Of a DNA stretch of 64,000 bases, positions 41,942-53,600 are shown piece after piece (the stretch's first letter is position 1; each line of letters opens with the position of its first letter). Origin of the DNA: CAWUFC02 sp963921335 (GTDB taxonomy: Bacteria > Pseudomonadota > Gammaproteobacteria > Pseudomonadales > Halieaceae); NCBI GenBank assembly GCA_963921335.3, contig CAWUFC020000001.1, positions 2,294,001 to 2,358,000 of the forward strand, in the 5' to 3' direction. The notes beneath the pieces are model-generated. The model ran no database searches. It was not told where the DNA came from and saw only the letters and a list, made by a program, of their open reading frames with translations. Position numbers and translations under genes: made by a program.

Positions 41942-44900
41942 TTGCTCGAAGTCGACCAGGTCACCATTAATGGCGGCGAATTTGTTGGTAGTTTCACTGA
42001 AATTGATGCGCTCAAACAGCTTGAGGTGATTAATGACGCTGAGGTGAAGGTCAGCGACCAGGCAGGTCTTATTCTGGCTGAGCTGAATGGTAATAACTTC
42101 AGCGTTGGTAATCGCCTTCAGATATCCAGTATGGATGTTAATGAAGGCATGCTGCTGTTGGATGGCATCGCAGGCGTCGACCCAACCAGTTCCTTCCCAG
42201 CCTTGTCGACCAGTGGTTCGGGGCAGGTCATCGTCCGTGATGAACTGCTGGTGATGACTCAAATTCTTCAGCCAGCGAAATTTGAAAATGCAGATACGGA
42301 GTTCCAGGCTGTTTCAGCTGGCTCAGATCTTTCTACCGCGGACTTGACGGCGGGAGTAGGCCCGCAAATTGCGAGCGTTGAACTGACCACCGACTTGTCC
42401 ATTTTGCTAGACGCATACAACAGTCTGCCGCCGCTTGATCTGGCCGGTAATTCACTACAGCTTGAGGTGAGTACTACACAGTTTCGTTCCAATGATCCTG
42501 CCCTTGATGATGCGGACAGCCTTGCACTGGTCGACGAAGTCCTGGAAATAAGCGTGGCAGAACTCAGGGCAGCCCCTGCGCCGGTTATCGTTGAGGGTGG
42601 CAACATTGTGTTGGTTGATAGTGCCTCAGAACTTTCACGTGCCCCAATTGGCTATGACAATTTTGAAGAGATCGCCGGAATCCGCATTACTAGCGAGTCA
42701 TGGGGTTTGCCTGTTCAAACCTTAACAGGGCTACCAGAAATCACTCTGGATAATGATGCAGAACTGAACGTTATCGACACTGGCGAAAATATTGCTAATG
42801 CTGACTTTTCCACCGACGTTAATCTGCTGAAAGTGAGCAGCACCTTCATGACCGGTGGCAATGTCGAAACTGACATTGCCACCATTGCATCAATACCCAA
42901 CCTGGTTCGGTTTGGCGGCACGATATCAGTCACTGACACTGGTGAAGCGATTGCTGATGCGGGCAGTTTTAATGCGCCACCTCTTAATGCCATCACCTCG
43001 CTGACTATGGATGGCGGCGTGCTTAACGGCACGGTAGATAAAATTAAGAATCTGCCAGATCTCCTCAAGACTGGCGACAGCAGTATTACGGTTTCTGACA
43101 GCGGCGATAACATAAACCTTGTGTCTTTTGGCTCTGGCCCGCTGGCACAAGTTGATCAGATTTTCGTAACAGCTGACACGCTGTCTGACAGTTTGGATGC
43201 CTTGCTAGCGGCAGTACCCATTACAGCAAATGGCGGCAGCCTGGTGGGTGAAGGCAATCAAGCACAGCTGTTGTCAGCTGACTTTAATGGTGACGACAAC
43301 CTATCGAATCTGTCAGGCCTGTTGTTAACCAGTGGCGTGCTAAGCGCAGATGCAGATACCTTGCTGGCGATGCCTGACATTGAGCTTTTGGAAGGCGGTA
43401 ACGGGAAGGTTCAACTCAGCGATGATGCTGAAGTTATCGAGCAAGTTATTCCCTACGCCGATGCCAAGTTTGATGTGGTTGGGCTGGTTGAGGTTAGCTC
43501 GGGTCAGCTCACTGGCACCGTGGCTGAAATTGCTGCCTATCCTGGACTGAGTCGCGCTGAAGGTGCGTCGGTCATCGTAGCCGATGATGGCGGTGTCATC
43601 ATGCAGAGCGACTTTGATGTCGAATCTCTGGCCGCGACCAATCAGCTTATTGTGAATGCCGGCATTCTCGAGGGCAGTGTTGCATACCTGGAGAGCCTTC
43701 CCAGTTTGTCAGCTACTGGCTCGGGCACTATCAGCGTGCGTGACACGGCTGACAATGTGGAAGATGCGGCCTTTGCCGCAGAGAATCTCGAAGACGTATC
43801 CGTTATTCACCTAACAGAGGGGGATTTGGCTCTCTCTATTGATCAGTTGGACGCCTTACCCCGGATAGTTGAGGCGGGCGGTAGTGTGGTTATTTCAGAT
43901 ATTGCCACAAACATTGCAGCGGCATTTGATGGTGCCTCCCGTTTGGAAACGCTGCTTGCATTTGATGATGCCGCGACCACAAACTCGTTTAGCCCAAGTT
44001 ATATCGCCGAGGGATTTGAACTATTTCCACAATTGAACGGTACTGATCGTTCAGGAGTGCTTCATTCAAATTATTTAAATTTCAGGGAGGGGTTTAATGA
44101 GGGTGAGGATTACCTCGTCCTGGATTATCAGTCTTTTTACGATCCAACCATTGTTTTAACGAGGACCGATGGAACATCATTTTCCGTAGAAAGTCTTGAT
44201 GTTGGCAGCAAGCAACCAGGTGATACTGTAAATGTGACCGCTATAGGGCTCGACTCTATCGGGAACATTGTCGCGCAGGAATCAATAAACGGTCTGGAAG
44301 AGTTGGAAACATTTGAGTTGAGTAGTGATTTCCAGAACATTTCAAGATTGGAAGTTACAGCTGACTTTGCACCGACAGGTGAGGCAGCATGGTTCTCTAT
44401 TGACAATGTATCTCTCTCAAGCACAGGAGACTTTAGCCTAGATGGAAACGCCAGACTAGCCGATACCCTTGTAGTGACCTCGGGCACGCTGGAAGTCTCT
44501 CTGGCGGAGCTTCAGGCAATGCCTCCGCTAGAGCTCCAAGGCGATGCCGTGTTGCACGTTGTCGATTCCGCCGACAACCTGCAAGATGTTGCTTTTGATA
44601 ACGACAATTTGCTGCTCGTAGACCAAATCCGCCTGACAGAAGGTGATCTGCAAGTCAGTTTTGATCAACTGCTCGCCTTGCCTCCTGTAGATGTCCAAGA
44701 TGACGCGGGGTTGATTCTCTTTGACGTTGGTAGCGTTATCGACTCTATCGATTACTCGGGCGAAAAGGCCGGCTCTGTCACAGGTCTATTTATTAGTGGT
44801 GGCGATTTGACGGGATCTGTCACCGAACTCAACGCCTTGCCCGATATCCTTGGTCTAGATGAGTCGGCAGTGATTGTGGTGGCGGATCTCGGTGAGAGCA

Positions 44901-47503
44901 TAGAGTCCGCTGATTTTGACGACGACACCCAAAACTTGAGTCAAGCCAGTCAAGTTGTTCTAACAGGTGGCGTTTTAACCGATTCGCTTGAGGGTTTGCG
45001 CTCTTTCTTACCCATTGATGCGGGAGAGGGCATTGTTCTCGCGGCTGACATCGCCGATAACATTCTGGCGGCTAATTTTGATGGTGACGACAACGTCGGT
45101 CAGGTGGGCGTTGTGTCCATCATTGGCGGCACCACCTTGTCTGCAGATATCGACACGCTCAATGCCTTGCCTGTGCTGAGCGTTGTTGATGGCGCTGTGC
45201 AGATCAGGGACCTATCTCAAAACGTACAAAATGCAGTATTTGCTGGCCAAAATATTGAGTTGGCCAGTTCCATTGTGCTCACCGAGGGGCCCTTGTTCGG
45301 CTCCGTAGAGCAGTTACAAACCCTGGCACCTATCAGCCTGGAGCAGGGTGCGTTTATCGCCTTGCATGATACCGGCGAAAACATTCAGGGCGCGGATTTC
45401 GCAGACCCGAATCTTAGTCTTGTGAGCTCGATTGACATACTTGGGGGCACCTTTATTGGCACGGCTGCCGATGTATTGGCTTTGCCCACTATTCAGTTTC
45501 TGGTCAATGACGCGAAATTGCAGGTAACGGACACTGCCGCCAATATCGACAACGCAAGTTTTGGCCTGCCAAATCTTAACCTGGTCACCCAGGTACAGGT
45601 GGCGAGTGGCGTGCTCAATAACACTATTGCCGAAATCCGTGCACTGCCCGAACTTATTCCTGGTGATGGCGCCATCATCGTCACCGACGAACTGGAACTT
45701 ATCGAGGCTCTGCCGGAGGAACTTACCGGTAATTTAGCGTTGGTGTCAGAGTTTATTGGTGGCATTGGCAACTGGGTAGGCTCCTTAGAAGACCTGGCAA
45801 ACTTACCTGCCAATACTGTGTTTGACGGTGGTGTTATCAATGTTTATGACACCGCTACAAACATCCTCAATGAAACCTTTGATGGCCCGCGCACCAGCCT
45901 GGTCGATACGCTGACGGTTACCGAAGGCGATTTAATCGATACAGTAGCCAGGATCGCAGAACTGCCTACATTAAGCGTTTCCGGCACAGGTTCGGTAGGG
46001 GTTGCTGACACAGCTGATGCTATTTTGGATCCGCCTGAGTCGCCTAATCTCACCGTGGTCAGCGCTATTGAGCTCACCAGTGGCGAACTTCGTGGCACCG
46101 CTGAGTTTATTAATGACTTTCCGCAGTTGACTGCCTCCGGTGATGCTGCGGTTGTGCTTGCAGACGACGGTAAGGGATTGACCGGTCTTGAATTGAAGGA
46201 CGGTAATTTGCCTGCAGTTACAGCCGTCGAAGTAACCAGTGGCGAGCTTATTGGCTCCATAGCAACGATTCAGAGCTATCCCAATCTTACGGCCAATGGC
46301 GGTGATATATCCGTTGTCGACGATTTGCAGGTTTACGTAAAGGCAGATTTAACTGACAGCAATTTGCTGCAAGCCAGTTCTACCACTGTTGTTAACAACA
46401 GCCCGTTCGGAGCCAGTTTTAGTGCGCTCACGATTGATCGCTCCAATTTCCAGCTTGATAACAATAGCGAGCTAAGTGCCATTGCAGATGAGGGCGGGTT
46501 TGCCAGAACTGTCGTCGTAGAAGAGGGTGTCTCTGGTACCCAGATTAATAACCTGGGCCAAATTCTTAGCCCCAAGATAGGTGTTTATAGTTACGATCCC
46601 TCAACGGTGCTGACTAATGAATTCGGTGCAACCATTAGCTCAGACGGTGACGATGCGGTTGTGTTTAGGCATGGCGGCGAACTGATTAATAAAGGCACCA
46701 TCAGCGGCACAGGGTTTTATCACGCTGATGGCTTTGTTGGCTCTGACCCCGGCGGTGAAAACACAAGTCCCCTCAGTTTCAGTTCCTACGTGATCAATGC
46801 AGGCTCAATGGAGGGTGAGCGCTTCGGTGTAGGTTTATTCGCGGGCGGAAAAATCGAGAACGAGGGCACGATATCTGCAACGAGCGGCGTTTTGATCGGC
46901 GGTCAGCATGGTGATGGTGATGCCAAAGGGGAGATCAGAAATACCGGCATCATATCGGGTAAGGGCGAATTCACTGAACAGCAGATGCAGAACTATGTGC
47001 CCGTGTTGGGTGGTACCGGTGTTCAGTTCCAGGAAGGTCTCTATGACGCGTTTCTAGAAAATGAAGGCGTTATTTCCGGCGACAATATAGGTGTTTATAA
47101 CGTTATAGATGAAGCCTCAATCGAGAATAACAAAGGCTTTATTGATGGCGGCGAGTCGGGCATCGTAAATACCGGTGCCAATACTGTCATCACCAACACA
47201 GGGCAGATTACCGGGGATCGGAATGATGCGATTCATTCCACGGCCAGCACAATCATTGTTAATTTCCAGACCGGTGCGATCAGTGGAAAGAGCGAGACTG
47301 GCCAGGGAACCGATGGTGTGTCGCTGTCGATTGAAGACGCCGGTGCAGATTTGAGTCTCGATCTCCCCTTTGTGGTGCTCAATGACGGTGCGATCAATGG
47401 TATTCGGGCTGGCGTGGCCTCATCTTCAGGTGTAGATATAGGCAACGGGGGTTCGATCAAAGGTGGGGCGTTTGGTGTACTCAGTGACTTCACAACCCAG
47501 TAA
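41942..47503 (+). CDS. Giant RTX-type adhesin, segment 2: LP/DTA repeats and beta-helix (ends at in-frame TAA)
   Basis: This segment continues the same frame after TGA 41933 and is not an independent gene: the only good start in it would cut a repeat in half. It holds about twenty units of roughly 65-70 residues built on LPxL...DTAENIxxAxF...LxxVxxIxVTxGxLxGSVAEL. A non-repeat module of about 160 residues interrupts the array at 43960-44440. From about 46400 the sequence turns into a beta-helix-like region with many NxGTISG/NEGxIxG turns (ELINKGTISG, NEGVISGDNIG). The segment ends at TAA 47501-47503 (codon 2900 of the full frame), again with no break in frame beyond it. Confidence 0.8.
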   Translation: MLEVDQVTINGGEFVGSFTEIDALKQLEVINDAEVKVSDQAGLILAELNGNNFSVGNRLQISSMDVNEGMLLLDGIAGVDPTSSFPALSTSGSGQVIVRDELLVMTQILQPAKFENADTEFQAVSAGSDLSTADLTAGVGPQIASVELTTDLSILLDAYNSLPPLDLAGNSLQLEVSTTQFRSNDPALDDADSLALVDEVLEISVAELRAAPAPVIVEGGNIVLVDSASELSRAPIGYDNFEEIAGIRITSESWGLPVQTLTGLPEITLDNDAELNVIDTGENIANADFSTDVNLLKVSSTFMTGGNVETDIATIASIPNLVRFGGTISVTDTGEAIADAGSFNAPPLNAITSLTMDGGVLNGTVDKIKNLPDLLKTGDSSITVSDSGDNINLVSFGSGPLAQVDQIFVTADTLSDSLDALLAAVPITANGGSLVGEGNQAQLLSADFNGDDNLSNLSGLLLTSGVLSADADTLLAMPDIELLEGGNGKVQLSDDAEVIEQVIPYADAKFDVVGLVEVSSGQLTGTVAEIAAYPGLSRAEGASVIVADDGGVIMQSDFDVESLAATNQLIVNAGILEGSVAYLESLPSLSATGSGTISVRDTADNVEDAAFAAENLEDVSVIHLTEGDLALSIDQLDALPRIVEAGGSVVISDIATNIAAAFDGASRLETLLAFDDAATTNSFSPSYIAEGFELFPQLNGTDRSGVLHSNYLNFREGFNEGEDYLVLDYQSFYDPTIVLTRTDGTSFSVESLDVGSKQPGDTVNVTAIGLDSIGNIVAQESINGLEELETFELSSDFQNISRLEVTADFAPTGEAAWFSIDNVSLSSTGDFSLDGNARLADTLVVTSGTLEVSLAELQAMPPLELQGDAVLHVVDSADNLQDVAFDNDNLLLVDQIRLTEGDLQVSFDQLLALPPVDVQDDAGLILFDVGSVIDSIDYSGEKAGSVTGLFISGGDLTGSVTELNALPDILGLDESAVIVVADLGESIESADFDDDTQNLSQASQVVLTGGVLTDSLEGLRSFLPIDAGEGIVLAADIADNILAANFDGDDNVGQVGVVSIIGGTTLSADIDTLNALPVLSVVDGAVQIRDLSQNVQNAVFAGQNIELASSIVLTEGPLFGSVEQLQTLAPISLEQGAFIALHDTGENIQGADFADPNLSLVSSIDILGGTFIGTAADVLALPTIQFLVNDAKLQVTDTAANIDNASFGLPNLNLVTQVQVASGVLNNTIAEIRALPELIPGDGAIIVTDELELIEALPEELTGNLALVSEFIGGIGNWVGSLEDLANLPANTVFDGGVINVYDTATNILNETFDGPRTSLVDTLTVTEGDLIDTVARIAELPTLSVSGTGSVGVADTADAILDPPESPNLTVVSAIELTSGELRGTAEFINDFPQLTASGDAAVVLADDGKGLTGLELKDGNLPAVTAVEVTSGELIGSIATIQSYPNLTANGGDISVVDDLQVYVKADLTDSNLLQASSTTVVNNSPFGASFSALTIDRSNFQLDNNSELSAIADEGGFARTVVVEEGVSGTQINNLGQILSPKIGVYSYDPSTVLTNEFGATISSDGDDAVVFRHGGELINKGTISGTGFYHADGFVGSDPGGENTSPLSFSSYVINAGSMEGERFGVGLFAGGKIENEGTISATSGVLIGGQHGDGDAKGEIRNTGIISGKGEFTEQQMQNYVPVLGGTGVQFQEGLYDAFLENEGVISGDNIGVYNVIDEASIENNKGFIDGGESGIVNTGANTVITNTGQITGDRNDAIHSTASTIIVNFQTGAISGKSETGQGTDGVSLSIEDAGADLSLDLPFVVLNDGAINGIRAGVASSSGVDIGNGGSIKGGAFGVLSDFTTQ
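43960..44440 (+). other. Inserted non-repeat module within the adhesin repeats
   Basis: Between two LP/DTA units lies a stretch of about 160 residues of different character: SYIAEGFELFPQLNGT, then IVLTRTDGTSFSVESLDVGS, VNVTAIGLDS, NISRLEVTADF. The beta-sandwich-like pattern recalls extracellular carbohydrate-binding or PEP-CTERM-type modules. The flanking repeat sequence resumes directly afterwards (RLADTLVVTSGTLEVSLAEL), which suggests module insertion. Confidence 0.5.
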
Positions 47504-47629
47504 GAGAACCACGATAAAGTCGTCACATTAATTGAAAACTCTCAGGGCGCTACTATCGCCAGTTCTGGCCTGTGGGACGGCGCTCAGTTCGGCGAGCTCA
47601 ATACAGCGGCGATTGCCATAAAAGGCGAG

Positions 47630-50600
47630 ATGGCAGAGGCTGTAGTTCGCAACGACGGAACGCTGTCCAGCCCCAACTATGCGATACATAATCTTAACTA
47701 TGGCGCTCCTCTGTATGTATCTAACAATGGCACTGGACAAATACTCGGAGACATCCACAGTTTAAGCCGCGCCGATCTTGAGGAAGGCGCTATCCCCGCT
47801 CCCGCTTCTGACGACTTGGTTGCAGATATTGTTATCAATAGCGGGCTTATTGAAGGTGATGTGCACCTTGGCCTGGGCGCCGATAATTATTTCGGTGGCG
47901 GCACTCTGCAGGGCTCAATAAGCGGCGGAGAAGGCAATGACACCCTAACCCTCGCCGACGGCAATACTCGCATTCATGGCGGTTCTGGCGAAAACACCCT
48001 GACGGGTGGCTTGGGTCAAGATCAATTTGTGGTAGACCCTGCCGAGAGTGGGGTAGATACCATTACCGACTTCGAGGTCTACAAAGACTCCATTGACGTA
48101 ACTGCCTTTGCGTTCAAGGGGCAGCTACAGATCGGCACCATCACTGCTAACGACGGTCTGCTAGATGCTGAAATCACTGAGATTGGCAGCACCCTGGAAG
48201 TCGACTTCGATTTTGATGACGACGGTGAGGTCGATCACAAAGTCATTTTGTCCGGCCTCGATAAAGAAGACATCGCAGATGTCGCCGGTTCGTTCACCTA
48301 TGCAGACCCGAATTTCGTCGGTTCCCTCGCTGAACTGACCAACTTGCCCGATTCGGCGCGTGTCGGTTTGTTGAGCGCTGATATTCAGGATTCCGCGGAT
48401 ATTCTGCTCGGATTGATTCTGGGGGTCATTAACCCAGACAACGCTCCAGGGGTGGAGTATGTGTCGCAGCTTACGGTCGTGAACGACTTCCTCATTATTG
48501 ATGCTGCTGACCTGGCGTCTTATCCGATTCCTGTTCGTGCCGAGCCCGATCAGTTTGGTCAGGCGGGCGTGTTGGCCAATACTGATTTATTTGTACTGGA
48601 ATCCACCACTCCTGATGTATTGCTGGGCAACTCTTTCGGGCAGTACGGTACTGCGCCCAGTGCCTTTGTCACCATCAATGACCTGCAGGTCACCAAAATC
48701 GGTGCGGCACAAGGTGGCACGGGTACACTCGCCACTGACGGTGCCTTCGTGTTGCTTATTTCTGACACCGTGCAGAGCATAGAGCAGGCCGACTTTACTA
48801 CGCCGTCTAACCTGAACCGGCCAGAGGTCGTTAAAACCAACGTTCAGGATACTGCAGCTGCACTTTATGCCGCGCAACAGGCAGGCAAGTTCCAGGACCC
48901 GGACAACAACCTCAGCCAGTTCGATCGCATCATCTTGCGCGATACCGCTGACAACATCTTCAATGCTGCCGTTGCAGGCCAAACCATCGATAACCTTGAT
49001 CAGATGACTATCACCCAAGACACGCTTTGGGTGCCCTTTGATCAGGCTGGCTTGTTGCCAGAGGTGGTTCTTGTAGAAGAGGGAGCAACCCTGAGACTGC
49101 AGGGTCACCCTGACGAGTTGGCGAGTCTGAATACCAACACATGGGTGGGCGATGTTGAATTTATCGCAGAAGTCAGCGCCTTTGAGGCGGAGTCTATTAA
49201 CCCCAATGACTTCGATGAGGTCATTTTGGTAGACGCACCCTCGGTGATTGCTGACCTGGTCATCCAGAACTCGCAGGGTAATCGCTCCGTCGCACTCGAC
49301 AATGTGGGCGCTCTCGAATCTGAAGGGTTTGTGGTTATTCCCCTGGCTGCCCTGGAGGCATTCGATCTGCCTATTTTTGCGCAGGACGACTTCAGTTATC
49401 CGCTAAACCCGATCAATTACCCGGTATTTGCACTGGGCAGTGTGCAGGAGCTATCCGCTGGCACTTTTGAGGGCCCGGCATTTGTAGATAGCCTGCCGAT
49501 GGTGTTTGACAGCGTTGCGGCAATCAATGGCGCAGATTTCTTCACTAGCGCACTCGCAGGCTCCGTGGTGCTTGTGAGCGATACCCTGGCCGCGATTAAT
49601 GGCGGTATTGATGACCCAGGCGTCCCTGATCAACTGCTTTACTACAACACGGTTAGTGACTCGGTCGAGAATATCTTCCAGGCTGAGCAGGCTGGAGAGT
49701 TTGTGCCTGAAAGTGGCTTCAATGCAGCCGAGGCAGAGCAGATCGTTGCCGTGGGTAGTGGTACTGAGATTTCGGCAGCCTTTGACAATGGCTCCTTGCC
49801 CACAGTGCATACCAAGCTAGTGATTGATGAAGGTGGTATCTTCTTGCCGGCACAATTCTTCAACGATGCATCGTTTCTCGCGCCATTGTTTGATCGCCCG
49901 TTTGAGGCAGTTGAAAATGGCAGCATACTCGTTGAAGGCTCTGCCCAGTCGTATGCAGACGGCTTTGACGAGGCGCTGCTGGTTAATCTGGAAGGCAACT
50001 ACTCCCTTGCGATAAAAGACAGCGCCGATGCCATCATTAACGCATTCCTGGCTGAGGCTGTTCCCGACATTATTAACGAGTTCAAAGTGGATAGCGGATC
50101 GTTGTATCTGCCACTCGACCTGGTGACCGGTCAGTACTATTACACCGGCGTTGAAGACGGTGCGGTGTTTGTCACAGGTACTGTTGAGCAGGTGAATGCT
50201 GCGAATCTTGATATGTTTGCCGGTGAATGGCGCCTTGATGTGGTCGACACGATTGACGCGATTAATGATGCCGATTTCGGAGCCGGCAATATAGCCGGTG
50301 CTGGCTATATCAGTGTTAGCGACCAATCCTCAGCAATCAACGATTACGTTGCGCTTAATACTACTGTGACCTACATAAATGAGTTGGAGGTTACTTACCA
50401 GCACTACCTGGAGGCTGGGGTAGTCGCCAAACCCGTGGTCGGCGTCACCAATGCGTTCACCGCCGAGGCGGGTATCAGCAGCTCCGTTGAAGGATTTGTC
50501 GAAGGGTTCCACTTTTTGAATTTCCCTGAGTTGGTCTCCTCAGGAATTTACGATACCGAGAATCTGGTCTTCGAGGGTACTCCCAATACGGGTGCCAACG

Positions 50601-53600
50601 TCATTAACACCAGCTTTGATAATGGCGATACCACTGTCACGCTGTATTTGAATGACGGCGACGATGTTGCCGACGCCAGCATCACGCTGTTGGGGCAGGA
50701 TCTCTCTAATGGTGAGATCAACGGCTACGATTTCTGGGGCCTGCAGGCGGGCGAGGAAGAGCCGTTGCCCGCGGGTCAGTTGAACTTCAATGATTGGTTG
50801 GCTGCAAGTGCCGACGATTATCCTGATGGCGTAGTGCTCAAGGATGAAGCCGGTGTCGTTACCGAGGTTATTTTAGATTTCCCGTTGCTGGCTTTCTATA
50901 TCGAAGACGGCGCCGAGCGAGAAGCGTTCCTGGCCGCCAGGCCTGCAATAACGGGCCTTATTTCAACTGAAGACTATTACACCGATGTGTTGACCCTTAG
51001 CGATGTCGACCTGCCGCTGAGCGCCGAAGGCGGCTATTTTGACGCTGAGCTTGGTATCTACGTCGACAACGCTGTCTACGTTACTGACAGTGTGCTTGCG
51101 ATGCAGTCGGCGGATATTAGTACCGCCGCTTTTGCGGAGGCGATTTTCCAGGTCTACGGCAACTTTGATGAAGTTGTTAGCGCCAATTTTGCGGTGGGTG
51201 GATTAAGCCGTGCCCTCTCTGAGGGCGATATCTTCTTAGTTGATACCGCTGCCACTATTCGCGACGGCAGCCTTGATACCAATCCGCTGTTAGCTGAAGA
51301 AGATATTATTTTTGAAGTCGATGACAATCTGGCCGGACTTCTGGCAGCTGAGGCGGATTTTGCTCCAGGCAGTGGTACCCGTCTTGAGACGTCGGCATTT
51401 GTTCGGCTTACGGACGCGGCAAACATACTTTATCCGCAGCTGGCAGCTGCGACACTTCCGGATTATGTAGACGCGCTAGGTATTGATTCAGGTGACTTGT
51501 TGCTTTCACCCTTTGAGTTCGTTGCCAATACGCGTCCTATTTCCATCTATTTTGGGGCGAACCTTTCAGTGCAAGGGTCGGTGCAGTCTTATGTTGATGC
51601 TGGCTTCGAACAATTGGCCGACCCCGGCCTTGTGCGGGGTGACTACAACACTATCGTCGTCGATTCCGCGCAAAATCTGCAGGATGCGTTTTTTGCAGGC
51701 AGCATAGCCTCTTCGGCCAACGTAATTGCCGTGACAGAGGGGACTCTGCAGTTGCCCCTCGATTTTGACAGCTTCCTGGATGGCCGAGTCTTCTATACCG
51801 GCCTTGGCGAGCCTGGCGTTGATGACGTTTGGGGCGAAATTTCAGTCTATGGTTCTGTGGAAAATGTCAATCTCGCGGCGCTTTATTTGTTAGGCGACAA
51901 CGCTCGCGTGGATGTTAATGACACGCTGGCTAATATTCAGGCAGCACAGTTCTCTGATCAGACTCTAAACATCAGCCAGGCCGACTATGTGGTTGTTGTG
52001 GATGATGCCAGTGTGATCGCCGAGGCGGTTGCAAACGATCTGGCCTCATTGCCACTTAATGTCGGGGGCATTGATGTCGGCTACCACCATGTCGCTGCAG
52101 ATGGTGATACGGCCAGGGCCGTTCATCCTTCGTCGAACACATTCGAAGTTCGAAATGACATCACCCTCACCATTGAGGGCTTCGTCGATACCATCGACCA
52201 CTTTGAGATCCCGGATGTTACCTGGGATAACCCCGCTTGGGATGGCACCAATTTCGAGTTTGGTCCGAATGTGCCTGATGATGGTCTCAGCCAGATTGAT
52301 GTTTACAACGATGAGGCAAACAATCGCACCATTATCGATATTTTTGCCGATGACGATTCTGAACTTGATTCGCGGATTGTTCTCGCTGATCAGTTAATCG
52401 CAGATCAGATTGATGAGTATGACTTCTGGGGGCTCTCCGATGGGGTTGAGCCCATCGATCTGAGCAATACTTACACCCTTGATGAGCTCATTGATGCAGA
52501 CCCCAGCCAGCTTGCGTTGGAAGGCGTGGTCAAGCTGCGAGACGAGCTCTGGGTCATTGAAAATATCGTCAATGGCGTTTGGGGCGATGACAATCTCCAG
52601 TACGTCACCGAATATGTTGTTATTAATCCTGGGCAAAGCGCGCCTTTCAGTATGTCTGCGCTGGAAGCATTGAACGCACCCATTAGTGTGGAGGGCATTG
52701 GCTACAACGAGAATGCTGGCTTCTACACAGATAATCAGGTTGTCGGTACGGGCAGCATTGAAGAAGCGGAGCAGCTTGATCTAAGCCAGCCCGGCCTTGC
52801 AGGCGTGATCATTCTGCCCAGTGGCACGGTGGCAGAGTTTAATGCCGCTGATTACAGCACACCGGGTATGGCAGCCGCGAAGGGTAGCTTTGCGCTTGTC
52901 GTCGTTGATACTGCGGCGAATATGAATGCGGCCGAGAGCATCCTGAGTGGTAATAGCGACATCAATGCCAGCAATTTGGTGTTCTGGCTGGTGCAGGATA
53001 GCGTTGCAGGGCTTCGCGCGGATGAGGCTGAATTTGCCTCGGAACGCTTGCAGGGGCTGACCGTTGAGGTTGCAGACACCGCCCAAAACCTCACCGATGC
53101 GTTCCTCAGCGAGGCCGGGTTGCCCGCGAGGGCGCAGCAAGTGTCTGTTACTGAGGGAGTCTTGAACCTGCCTGTTGGGTTAGCGGTGAGCAGTGCTGCG
53201 TTGCCCACCACCGTACAAGATGGTGCGCATCTGGTGATTGGCGGTTCTGTGCAGGACTTCCTGGCAGTCGATTTTGACAATTCCTTCGATTGGGAGCTGT
53301 TCCAAGGCAGTGTTGAGATTATACAGAGCGATACGGCGGATAATCTGTTTAACGCTTATTTTGCCGGTCAGTTGTCCTATTTAGCTGGCACTATCGAAGT
53401 GAATGAGGGCGACCTCTATCTGCCCCTGGATGTCGATAGTTTCCTCGATGGGCGTTACAACTACGCAACTGCTGGTGATGGTCATCTGTCTTTCAACGGT
53501 ACAGTTGCTGAAATTGAGGCGGCTTATCTCGATACCATTACAGAAGGCACCTCATGGACTTTGTCAGCCAGTGACCGTGTTGACGTGGTTCACAGCACGG

